Of a stretch of 11,087 bases of DNA, positions 4,763 to 11,087 are shown piece by piece. The stretch's first letter is position 1. Every line of letters begins with the position of its first letter. The notes below the pieces were generated by a model. It saw only the letters and a list, made by a program, of their open reading frames with translations. It was not told the DNA's origin and searched no databases. The stretch is taken from positions 15,540 through 26,626 of the forward strand of contig DBQX01000012.1 in the NCBI GenBank assembly GCA_002305415.1, given 5' to 3'. A program made the position numbers and the translations under genes. Source of the DNA: Actinomycetales bacterium UBA1383 (GTDB lineage: Bacteria; Actinomycetota; Actinomycetes; Actinomycetales; Actinomycetaceae).

Positions 4763-5942
4763 CACCAACGCTCTCGTGAAGCTCGAGCAGTCGGCGAACG
4801 TCGCGATCACGAGCGCCGCAACTCTGACCGAACGCATCCGCGAGTGGCAGCAGGTTGCGCACGTCCTCACGCCTGCCATCCACGTCTCGGCCCTCGCGCC
4901 GCAGCACGCGGTCAACGTGGCGGTCGTGGCGATCAGCGCAGAAACCGACGACAAGGGGCTTGGCGCCGACACCTATGGCCTGTCGAAGGACGGCCGCGGG
5001 CTGCCGTGGCTGAAGCCGGGGGAGCGCGCGATCGGCAAGGTGGGGCTCCTGAAGATCGCGGCCGCCGCGGGCATCTCCTGGGACCCGGACCGCTGCGGCC
5101 GGACCGACGACCGCAAGGAGCGGTACTACTGGGAGTACAAGGCCGTCGGCACCTACGTCGGCTTCGATGGTCGGCCACAGACCCTCATCGGCACCTTCGA
5201 GCTGGACCTCCGGGACGGCTCGCCGGCGCTGAAAGGATTCTCGCCCGCGCAGATCGAGGCGACGCGCCGGAGCGGCCTCCGGATTTGCGAGAGCAAGGCC
5301 ATGAACGCGGCGATCCGCGAGCTGGGCCTCAAGCAGAAGTACACCGTCCAGGAGCTACAGAAGCCATTCGTCATCCTCCGCACCTCGTTCATCCCGGACC
5401 TGTCCGACCCGCTGCAGCGGCAGATGGTGGCCGAGCGGGCGCTCGGGTCCTCGCGCGTGCTCTACCCGTCGCCGCGGCCGGCGCTGCCGGAGCCCGAGAC
5501 GATCGACGTCGAGCCGGTGCGCGACCGCGACATGGTCGTCCAGCCGGACGGCTCAACCGTCAACACGAAGACGGGCGAGGTCACCGAGCCGGAGCGGCCC
5601 GCGAAGCCGGAGCCCGTGCTCCCGACCGGCCCGATCATCACCGCCATCCGGAAGCAGGACGGCAAGACGCGCGACCAGGTGGACGAGCGCGGGAACGTCC
5701 TCAAGAAGGGCGGCCGGCCCTTCACGCGCCACTTCATCACGCTCGACGACGGGACCGAGTTGCACACCTTCGACGCGGGGATCGGCGAGCTGGCCGCGAA
5801 GCTCATGGCCGAGAAGACGCCGGTCGAGTTCACTTCCCAGAAGGGCAAGTGGGGCGAGGACATCGTCGAGCTGAAGCCCGCCGAGCCGCGGTTGCCGCTC
5901 GACGACGACAGCCCGACCGACGCGGACCTCTCGAAGCTGTAG
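4755..5942 (+). CDS. putative single-stranded-DNA annealing/binding protein with OB-like C-terminal domain
   Basis: The 395-residue product has two regions. Residues about 1-215 form a conserved-looking domain with ERAIGKVGLLKIAAAAGISW, a WDPD-x-C-x-RTDD block, a beta pair (AVGTYVGFDGRPQTLIGTFE), and the helix GLRICESKAMNAAIRELGLK leading to EELQ-KPFV-like EKPF/QKPF sequence (here ELQKPFVILR). I associate this pattern with phage recombination proteins, but not firmly with one named family. A Pro/Glu-rich linker (about 235-288) leads to residues 291-377, which look like a small beta-barrel (ITLDDGTELHTFDAG, then PVEFTSQKGKWGEDIVEL) of OB type. The tail is acidic (LPLDDDSPTDADL), as in SSB proteins. 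It directly precedes SbcD- and SbcC-type genes. A role in strand annealing, or in binding DNA ends trimmed by that nuclease, is inferred from layout and neighbours. Confidence 0.7.
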   Translation: MGDTNALVKLEQSANVAITSAATLTERIREWQQVAHVLTPAIHVSALAPQHAVNVAVVAISAETDDKGLGADTYGLSKDGRGLPWLKPGERAIGKVGLLKIAAAAGISWDPDRCGRTDDRKERYYWEYKAVGTYVGFDGRPQTLIGTFELDLRDGSPALKGFSPAQIEATRRSGLRICESKAMNAAIRELGLKQKYTVQELQKPFVILRTSFIPDLSDPLQRQMVAERALGSSRVLYPSPRPALPEPETIDVEPVRDRDMVVQPDGSTVNTKTGEVTEPERPAKPEPVLPTGPIITAIRKQDGKTRDQVDERGNVLKKGGRPFTRHFITLDDGTELHTFDAGIGELAAKLMAEKTPVEFTSQKGKWGEDIVELKPAEPRLPLDDDSPTDADLSKL

Positions 5943-5951
5943 GAGGCGACG

Positions 5952-7178
5952 ATGCTGCACCAGGTCGTCGCCATCGGCGACATCCACGCGCAGGCGAGCC
6001 ATCCGCGGAACGCCGCCCGGCTCGCCGCGCTCGACCAGATCATCGACGAAGGCGTCCAGCTGCCCGGCCTGACCGCGTGGGTCCAGCTCGGCGACGTCTT
6101 CCACGGGCGCAGCACGCCGGCCGACCGCAACGCGATCGCCGAGCGGCTCCTCCGAATGGCGTTCTACGCGCCGGTCGTCATCGTGCGTGGCAACCACGAC
6201 GCGCCCGGCGACCTCGACATCTTCCGCCGCCTCGAGACGAACTACGGGATCGTCGTCGCGACGGAGCCCTGCGAGGTGACGCTGCAGAACACGCCGAGCG
6301 GGCTCTGGCTGCCGCTCGCCCTGCTGCCGTACCCCCAGAAGGCGGGGCTCGTGGCCGCCGGCGTGACGGCCGACGCGACGCTGATCGCCGGGCGCGAGGC
6401 GCTCGCCGACATCATGCGGGGCTTCGCGGCGAACCTCGAGACCCGGCGCCTGGCCGGCTCGGCGTTCCAGCTCTTCGCCGGCCACGTCACGGTCGAGGGC
6501 GCGCTGGCGAGCAACGGCCAGCCGCAAGTCGGCATCGAGCTGGCGCTCGACCGCTCGATGCTCGACGGGCTCGGCCCGATCCCGAAGGTGCTCGGGCACA
6601 TCCACAAGCCGCAGGCGATCGGCGACGCCCTATACGTCGGGTCCGTCTGCCGGATGGACTTCGGCGAGGTCGAGGCAAAGCGGTACCTCGTCATCGCGTA
6701 CGACGGCGAGGACGTCACCTACACCTCGCGCCCGATCGCCGTCGCCCCGATGTTCCATGTTGAGGGGACGCTCAACCGAACCGGCTTCACGCTCGACTCC
6801 GACGACCCCGAGACCGGCCGGCGGTTTCTGGCGAACGACTGGGCCGGCTGCGAGGTCCGGGTCCGGTATCACTTCCAGGCCTCCGAGCGGTCCTGCCTCG
6901 ACGAGGCGGTCCTGCAGACGGCGTTCAGCAGCGCCGAGCGCCTGCAGCTCGAGCCCGTCGCCATCCCCGACCGGGCGCTCCGGGCCCCGGAGGTCGCGAG
7001 CGCGAAGACGCTCCGCGAGAAGGTCGACGCCTGGGCGCGGCTGAACGGCGGCACGGCGGTCCCCGCGACGGTCTGCGACAAGCTCGCCCGCCTCGAGCAC
7101 GACGACGCCGCGCAGCTGCTCACCGAGGTCGCCAACCAGGTCGCGGCCGTCGAGAAGGGAGGCGTCCCGTGCAACTGA
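5952..7178 (+). CDS. sbcD: SbcD/Mre11-type DNA exonuclease subunit
   Basis: The 408-residue protein has all metal-binding blocks of the Mre11/SbcD phosphoesterases: GDIH (D10, H12), GDVFHGRS (D48), GNHD (N81, H82), GH at 177-178 and GHIHKP (H216, H218). Two Mn ions held there would drive exo- and endonuclease action on DNA ends. Residues about 255-330 form a capping region, and the C-terminal helical part would bind the base of the SbcC coiled coils. A perfect Shine-Dalgarno (AGGAGG, 5941-5946, spacing 5) overlaps the upstream stop. The last ten bases overlap the SbcC-type gene, so the two subunits are co-translated. GDVFHGRS has a His where cellular SbcD often has Asp. In phages such a pair, like T4 gp47/gp46, serves replication-recombination and genome processing. 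Confidence 0.9.
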   Translation: MLHQVVAIGDIHAQASHPRNAARLAALDQIIDEGVQLPGLTAWVQLGDVFHGRSTPADRNAIAERLLRMAFYAPVVIVRGNHDAPGDLDIFRRLETNYGIVVATEPCEVTLQNTPSGLWLPLALLPYPQKAGLVAAGVTADATLIAGREALADIMRGFAANLETRRLAGSAFQLFAGHVTVEGALASNGQPQVGIELALDRSMLDGLGPIPKVLGHIHKPQAIGDALYVGSVCRMDFGEVEAKRYLVIAYDGEDVTYTSRPIAVAPMFHVEGTLNRTGFTLDSDDPETGRRFLANDWAGCEVRVRYHFQASERSCLDEAVLQTAFSSAERLQLEPVAIPDRALRAPEVASAKTLREKVDAWARLNGGTAVPATVCDKLARLEHDDAAQLLTEVANQVAAVEKGGVPCN

Positions 7179-9709
7179 AGCGACTCACCGTCAAGGGCCT
7201 CCTCCGCTTCGCCGACGCCGTGACGATCGACTTCGAGGCGCTGCCCGAAGGGCTCATCGCGCTGGTCGGCGAGAACGGCAGCGGCAAGACGACGGCCCTC
7301 GAGGCGCCGCTCGCCGCCCTCTTCCGCAGTTTCCCGTCGCGCGACGGCAAGGAACTCGCCGACTACGCGCACGACCGGGACAGCTTCCTCGAGGTCGTCT
7401 TTGGGCTGAAGCAGGGCGACTACCGCGCCCGGGTGAACGTGGACGCGGTGCGCCGGCTGTCGGAGGCGGTGCTCGAATACACGAGCCCCATCGACGGCAC
7501 GATCACACTGCTGAACGACGGCAAGGTCAGCACCTTCGACCAGGCGGTCGCCCGCGTCTTCCCGGCCCGCGAGGTGCTCCTGGCGTCGGCGTTCGCCGCC
7601 CAAAATCGCGCCGGATCCTTCACGACGCTCGACCGCAAGGGCCGGAAGGAACTCTTCGCGAAGCTCCTCGGTCTCGAGCAGTACGAGCAGATGGCGCAGA
7701 CGGCGCGGACGGCCGCCGGCCTGGTCGAGGAGGCCGTCAAGCGGCTCGACGTGCGGCGGGACCTCCTCGCGCGGGAGACGGGCGCCGACCAGGACGAGGC
7801 GCTCGCCACCGCCGAAGCCGACCGCGAGCGGGAGCGGGGCATCCTCGAGGGCCGGCGGCTCTCGCTCCGGACGTCGCTCGCGGACGCCGAGGCGGCGCTC
7901 GCCACGGTGCAGGACCAGGTCGCCGCGTGCGCCGTGGCGCGGCAGCGGGTGACGAGCCTCGAGGGCGAGCTGGCTGGGAAGCAGGCCGAGCGCGACCGCG
8001 TGCTGGAGCGGCGCGGCCAGGTCGAGCGGGCCCTCGTGGCCGAGCGCGAGGTGATCGCGGCCGCGCAACGGAAGGCGCACGCGGACATCGCCAACGCGGA
8101 AGCGAAGTGCGGCGAGACGTTCCGGGCCGCCATCAAGACGGCCGAGGAGACATTCGCCGCCAAGCGGAAGGACCTCGACGAGCGGATCGCGAACAACCGC
8201 CGGATCCTCGCCGATGCAGAGGGCATCCGGGCGGCGGTAATGCGGCTCGCGGAGATCGAGGCGTCGATCGCCACTGCTCGCCAGGACGAGGCGACGTGGC
8301 GCGAGACGCTCGCCGACGTCCAAGCCCGCCAGCGCGAGGCGGCCGAGGCCGTGCGGCACTGCGAGCAAGCGGCGAAAGACCTGCGCCGGGTATCCGATGA
8401 CTTTGCCTTGCTCGCGACCGTGCCGTGCGGTGGTGGTGGCGACTTCGGCGCCTGCAAGTTCCTGACGAACGCGAAGGCTGCCGAATCACGCATCCCCATC
8501 CTCACGGCGCAGGCGAAGGACCTGAACGCTTGGATCCAAGTGTGTGCGGACAGGCAGGCCGACGAGAACGCCGCCAGGCAGCAGCTCGCCACCATCGCCC
8601 AGACGATCCGGGACCTCGAAGCCGACAAGGCACGGCTCGCCGGCAAGGCGAAGCTCGAGCCGGCGCTCGCCGCCGCGGAGGCCCGGATCGCGGAACTGGA
8701 CGCGGCGCGGGAGGAGGCGATGCGCGCGGTCGAGCAGGCGCGCGTCGAGGCGAACGAGCGCGCGAAGGCACGACTCGCGGAACTCGCCGAGGACCGGGCC
8801 CGGGCCGACGCCGGCCGGCTCGAGGCCGAGCGCGTCGCGGAACTCCGGGCCGACAGCCAGATCACCGAGTGCGAACAGCAGCTCAAGGTGCTCGACCTGT
8901 CGATCCGGAAGGTGCAGGAGGTCCTCGACGCCGCCCGGGCCGACCTCGCCGCCGCCGAGGCCGGGAACGTCCAAGCGCAGGCGCTGCAGGCCACGCTCGA
9001 CGGCCTGCGCCGGCAATGGGACGAGACGACGACCGCTCTCGCGCTGCTCGAGGCGCGGCGGCAGGAGGACGAGCGGACGCGGCAGGCACTTGAGCTGCGT
9101 CGGGCTGACCTCGCCGACGTCGAGCGGCGCATCGAGGCCCTGCAGGCGGAGCTCCTCGAGTGGTCGATGCTCGCGAAGGCGCTCGGGCGGGACGGGCTGC
9201 CGGTGCTCGAGATCGACGCGGCCGGCCCCACGGTGAGCGCCTACACCAACGACCTGCTCGCGTCCTGCTTCGGGCCGCGGTTCTCGGTGGAGCTCGTGAC
9301 GCAGGAGGCGAAGGTCTCGGGCAAGGGGCTCAAGGAGTCCTTCGACATCAAGGTCTACGACAACGAGCGCGGCGGCGACGCCCGGGACATCGCGGACCTC
9401 TCGGGCGGCGAGCAAGTGATCGTCGAGGAATGCCTCAAGAACGGCCTGGCGCTCTATTGCAACGCGCGGAACGCGAGCCCGATCCGCACGTGCTGGCGCG
9501 ACGAGACGACGGGGCCGCTCGACCCAGAGAACGCCGCGCGGTACCTGCCGATGCTGCGCCGCCTGCAACAGCTCGGCGGGTACCGGCAGATCTTGTTTAT
9601 CAGCCACAACCCGGACGCCGCGGCGATGGCCGACGCGCAGCTGCGCTTCGCGGACGGCCGCGTGACCGTGGCGCTGCCACCCTATGGGAGCGACGTCCAT
9701 GCCTCGTGA
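7169..9709 (+). CDS. sbcC: SbcC/Rad50-type SMC-like ATPase subunit
   Basis: The 846-residue protein is an SMC-like ATPase that pairs with the upstream SbcD. Walker A is GENGSGKT (34-41), the Q-loop is AFAAQN (Q145), the signature is LSGGEQ (744-749), Walker B acids are D778-E779, the D-loop is GPLDPEN and the switch His is H813 (FISHNPD). Residues about 165-680 are long Arg/Glu/Ala-rich coiled coils in two arms. The apex, where Rad50 has a CXXC zinc hook, instead shows VPC-GGGGDFGA-C with C420 and C429, a CX8C pair. The Walker B strand is IRTCWRDE rather than a run of hydrophobics. ATP binding would open or close the SbcD nuclease and tether DNA ends. It starts at GTG behind AAGGGAGG. It is shorter than E. 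coli SbcC (about 1,050 residues). Confidence 0.9.
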   Translation: MQLKRLTVKGLLRFADAVTIDFEALPEGLIALVGENGSGKTTALEAPLAALFRSFPSRDGKELADYAHDRDSFLEVVFGLKQGDYRARVNVDAVRRLSEAVLEYTSPIDGTITLLNDGKVSTFDQAVARVFPAREVLLASAFAAQNRAGSFTTLDRKGRKELFAKLLGLEQYEQMAQTARTAAGLVEEAVKRLDVRRDLLARETGADQDEALATAEADRERERGILEGRRLSLRTSLADAEAALATVQDQVAACAVARQRVTSLEGELAGKQAERDRVLERRGQVERALVAEREVIAAAQRKAHADIANAEAKCGETFRAAIKTAEETFAAKRKDLDERIANNRRILADAEGIRAAVMRLAEIEASIATARQDEATWRETLADVQARQREAAEAVRHCEQAAKDLRRVSDDFALLATVPCGGGGDFGACKFLTNAKAAESRIPILTAQAKDLNAWIQVCADRQADENAARQQLATIAQTIRDLEADKARLAGKAKLEPALAAAEARIAELDAAREEAMRAVEQARVEANERAKARLAELAEDRARADAGRLEAERVAELRADSQITECEQQLKVLDLSIRKVQEVLDAARADLAAAEAGNVQAQALQATLDGLRRQWDETTTALALLEARRQEDERTRQALELRRADLADVERRIEALQAELLEWSMLAKALGRDGLPVLEIDAAGPTVSAYTNDLLASCFGPRFSVELVTQEAKVSGKGLKESFDIKVYDNERGGDARDIADLSGGEQVIVEECLKNGLALYCNARNASPIRTCWRDETTGPLDPENAARYLPMLRRLQQLGGYRQILFISHNPDAAAMADAQLRFADGRVTVALPPYGSDVHAS

Positions 9710-9947
9710 GCTGACCTACGCGATCGAGACGAGACAGTCGACGGAGCCGTGGCGCTGCCACTGGCGCGGCCACGGCGAGCAGACGGCGATCGACGGGGCG
9801 TGGGGGCTCGCGAGGGAGACGCGCACGGTGTGGGGCCTCACGACGTGGGTCCATCCCTTCGTGCGGGTGCGGCAGGGGTCACACACGATTCTGCTGATCA
9901 CCCCGACGACGAATCGGGTTCGCGAGCATCGACCACTCGAGGCGTAG
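9699..9947 (+). CDS. 82-residue protein of unknown function
   Basis: The ATG at 9699 lies inside the end of the SbcC-type gene (11-base overlap) and has GGGAG eight bases upstream; an earlier in-frame ATG at 9684 has no clear site. The product is a compact, mostly beta-like protein: ELTYAIETRQSTEPWRCHWR, then GHGEQTAIDGAWGLARETRT, TTWVHPFVRVRQGSHTILLI and a basic end. There are no Cys pairs or membrane segments. Its translational coupling to the Rad50-like gene suggests it belongs to the same operon, perhaps as an accessory to the nuclease, but nothing in the sequence states a function. Confidence 0.7.
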   Translation: MPRELTYAIETRQSTEPWRCHWRGHGEQTAIDGAWGLARETRTVWGLTTWVHPFVRVRQGSHTILLITPTTNRVREHRPLEA

Positions 9948-9975
9948 ACGACTAGCCCCCGAAGGGAGAGAACAA

Positions 9976-10296
9976 GTGGAAGAACAGCGCGAGCCGCAGT
10001 TTGAGGGTTGGGTGATTCTGGAACTAATGGGTCATCGTCGCTTGGCTGGCTACCTGCGCGAGCAGGAGATCGGTGGCGCCTCATTCCTGCGGCTCGACAT
10101 CCCGAGCGCGGACGGCGAGCCAGCGGCCACGCAGTACTACGCACCCGCGGCGGTCTACTGCATCACGCCGACGACCGAGGCAATGGTGAAGGAGATCGCC
10201 CGGATCAACCGGCCCGATCCGGTGACTCGATGGGAACTGCGCGCCCTGCCGGCGACGGCAGGCCGCGACGACGACGATCCGATCGACCTTTCGTAG
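9976..10296 (+). CDS. uncharacterised phage-type protein (FEGWVILELMGH family)
   Basis: The 106-residue product starts at GTG with AAGGGAG upstream. The core runs FEGWVILELMGHRRLAGYLR, GASFLRLDIP, TQYYAPAAVYCITPTTEAMV, and then a helical segment and an acidic end (GRDDDDPIDL). I recognise this pattern from small proteins common in phage and prophage genomes, where the GH-x-R-x-AG motif, the TQYY or TRFY strand and the A-(V/I)-Y-x-(I/M)-T-x-TTE helix start are conserved. As far as I know they have no assigned function. The conserved block suggests a small alpha/beta fold rather than a regulator. It is 28 bases after the previous gene, probably in the same transcript. Confidence 0.82.
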   Translation: MEEQREPQFEGWVILELMGHRRLAGYLREQEIGGASFLRLDIPSADGEPAATQYYAPAAVYCITPTTEAMVKEIARINRPDPVTRWELRALPATAGRDDDDPIDLS

Positions 10297-10337
10297 TCGT
10301 CCTCGCTGCGCGGTCACCGGCACGCCAGCCGCCCGCC

Positions 10338-10370
10338 CGGGCCCGTCGGGGGCCCGCGACAAACCCCGAC
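10338..10370. other. overlapping GC-rich inverted repeats in intergenic gap
   Basis: The space 10297-10469 has no convincing gene. It contains CGGGCCC/GGGCCCG (10338-10344 with 10350-10356, 5-base loop) and GTCGGGG/CCCCGAC (10345-10351 with 10364-10370, 12-base loop). The two stems share bases and exclude each other. Further on, GTCAC and GTGAC (10401-10412) flank a 2-base gap. No T-run follows, so termination is uncertain. Confidence 0.3.
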
Positions 10371-10469
10371 ACCGGCGGCGTTCCCAGCCCCATCCCTTAG
10401 GTCACAGGTGACGGTCGCGCAGGCGGTGAGCCGGCCAGCGGCGCGGCTCGCTACAGACGAGGTGAGGCG

Positions 10470-10631
10470 ATGTGGTTCAAGTGGCTTCTGATCGCGCTCC
10501 TGGCTATTGAAGCGATCGGCTACGTGCTCCGGGTTGGCCGCGCAAGAGAGCGAGTGACGCCGATCGAGGCCGCCTCCGAGGTTGTTACCAACGCCCTTCT
10601 CATCCTTGGCCTTCTCCATTACTGGCGGTGA
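10470..10631 (+). CDS. 53-residue membrane protein
   Basis: A small frame with ATG at 10470 encodes two hydrophobic helices, WFKWLLIALLAIEAIGYVL near the N-terminus and NALLILGLLHYW at the end. They are separated by a basic, hydrophilic loop (RVGRARERVTPIEAASE). GGTGAGG lies just upstream as a weak ribosome site. The two-helix hairpin layout is common for small phage membrane proteins. The TGA is three bases before the ATG of the next small gene. It opens a run of closely spaced genes after the 173-base gap, so it may start a new transcript. The function is unknown. Confidence 0.6.
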   Translation: MWFKWLLIALLAIEAIGYVLRVGRARERVTPIEAASEVVTNALLILGLLHYWR

Positions 10632-10634
10632 GCC

Positions 10635-10781
10635 ATGCCCGACATCAGCCCGACGGCGCTCGGTATCGCCCTGGTCGTGCTCGCGTGCCTGACCCTCGCG
10701 GCGAAGGGCTGGGAGGCGTCGCGCCAGCTCTCGCGGATGCTGCCGCCGCACGACGACGACGACGACAGGAGGCTCCCGTGA
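10635..10781 (+). CDS. 48-residue membrane-anchored protein with Asp-rich tail
   Basis: The product has one N-terminal hydrophobic helix (ALGIALVVLACLTLAAKGW), an amphipathic stretch (EASRQLSRMLPP) and a run of five Asp near the end (HDDDDDRRLP), coded by a GAC repeat. Only three bases separate it from the previous gene, whose 3' end (GGCGGTGAG) gives a modest ribosome site. Its stop overlaps the following GTG as GTGA. It appears to be a small membrane anchor with a cytoplasmic acidic tail. The function is unknown, and because the frame is short the call rests mainly on the operon-like packing at both ends. Confidence 0.5.
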   Translation: MPDISPTALGIALVVLACLTLAAKGWEASRQLSRMLPPHDDDDDRRLP

Positions 10782-11087
10782 CCACAGAGAATCGCGACTT
10801 CGACCCGCAGGACGCGATCGGCCTCCTGCGGTCCTTCACGGCGCACAGGGCGTATCTCGGAGAGGCGGTCGGCCTAGTGGTCGCCGCTCTCGAGCGCCGG
10901 GCGGCTGTCCACGACCTGAGTAAGCTGAAGGCGGACGAGTTCGCGGGCTTCTCGCGCATCAACGCGGCGGCCCGCGTCCACAAGTTCGGGTCGCCGGAGT
11001 ACTCCGCGGGGATGGACCGCGAGCGCCCGACGATCGACCTCCACTTCTCCCGCAACCGCCATCACCCTGAGCGGCCGGGCCTGGTCG
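10778..11087 (+). CDS. DUF5662-like phage protein, 3' end outside window
   Basis: The frame is open from the GTG at 10778 to the window edge (103 complete codons). A perfect Shine-Dalgarno (AGGAGG, 10767-10772, spacing 5) supports the start. The protein has HRAYLGEAV, then VHDLSKLKADEF near residue 45, the stretch FGSPEYSAGM and HFSRNRHHPERPG at the end of the visible part. The HDxSK motif, EF and the N-x-HHPE motif are hallmarks of DUF5662, a family found in phages and bacteria whose His/Asp pattern resembles HD-type metal sites. No activity is established to my knowledge. The missing C-terminus is probably short, since relatives are usually not much longer than about 150-200 residues. Confidence 0.82.
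   Translation, partial: MTTENRDFDPQDAIGLLRSFTAHRAYLGEAVGLVVAALERRAAVHDLSKLKADEFAGFSRINAAARVHKFGSPEYSAGMDRERPTIDLHFSRNRHHPERPGLV

Noticed and set aside
4844..6763. 639-residue plus-strand frame overlapping the 395-residue and SbcD-type genes
   Set aside because: The product is Arg/Gly/Ala-rich low complexity in an alternative frame. The real genes have strong starts and intact metal motifs.
6869..9700. Long minus-strand frames opposite the SbcC-type gene (about 400-600 residues)
   Set aside because: High GC leaves antisense frames open. The products are Arg- or Ser-rich without motifs, while the plus strand encodes complete Walker A, signature and Walker B motifs.
5952..9709. The Mre11/Rad50-type pair as an anti-phage defence system
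   Set aside because: Nuclease plus SMC-like ATPase pairs can be defence genes, but here they are co-translated in a phage-type early operon beside a putative strand-annealing protein, as with T4 gp46/47, so a replication or recombination role is simpler.
10408..10491. Possible 27-residue frame starting at GTG before the small membrane protein
   Set aside because: It has no Shine-Dalgarno and no hydrophobic or motif content, and it overlaps the start of a better supported gene.
10750..10767. GAC trinucleotide repeat
   Set aside because: It is short, in frame, and encodes the Asp run of the 48-residue protein. It looks like coding composition rather than a functional repeat.
1..11087. tRNA genes, CRISPR arrays, insertion sequences, attachment sites
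   Set aside because: No cloverleaf, regularly spaced repeat, transposase, integrase or paired att-like repeat was seen on either strand.

Overview
The window looks like about 11 kb of a temperate phage or prophage genome from a GC-rich bacterium (GC is near 70% by eye). Host and phage identity cannot be read from the sequence. The phage assignment rests on gene order. A lysis-type cassette is followed by a repressor/Cro-like divergent switch, then by tightly packed early genes that include a recombination module. Gene starts often overlap upstream stops (ATGA, GTGA), and many starts are GTG behind strong Shine-Dalgarno sequences. No integrase, terminase, structural gene, tRNA, CRISPR array or insertion sequence is visible.

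Region 1 (72-2992, plus strand) is the lysis-type cassette. It holds a small coiled-coil plus membrane-helix protein (XhlA-like layout), a SleB/CwlJ-type cell-wall hydrolase without a signal peptide, and a tiny CxxH/CxxC protein of about 58 residues. These are followed by a two-domain protein with a Pro-Glu/Asp hinge, a calcineurin-like phosphoesterase, a 70-residue helical protein, and a holin-like protein with about three membrane segments. The hydrolase would need the membrane proteins to reach the wall. The phosphoesterase inside this cassette is unexpected.

Region 2 (2901-3989) is the switch. Two genes on the minus strand encode an XRE-type regulator whose helix-turn-helix lacks its first helices, and a zinc-ribbon protein with a membrane segment. 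The zinc-ribbon gene overlaps the end of the holin-like gene by 92 bases in convergent orientation. A divergent control region (3628-3779) carries a good sigma70-type promoter for a Cro-like gene and several similar T-tract motifs that may be operators.

Region 3 (3986-9709, plus strand) is the early operon. It holds a truncated MerR/excisionase-like protein, a one-helix membrane protein and an unrecognised 130-residue protein. Next come a 395-residue protein, probably acting on single-stranded DNA (putative annealing-type domain, C-terminal OB-like domain, acidic tail), an SbcD/Mre11 nuclease and an SbcC/Rad50 ATPase. The last three are contiguous and look like one DNA-end processing and recombination unit. 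The Rad50-like protein has a CX8C pair in place of the usual CXXC zinc hook and an unusual Walker B strand.

Region 4 (9699-11087) holds small accessory genes: an unrecognised 82-residue protein, a 106-residue uncharacterised phage-type protein, two tiny membrane proteins, and a DUF5662-like gene that runs off the window. The only notable gap (10297-10469) has GC-rich inverted repeats but no convincing gene.
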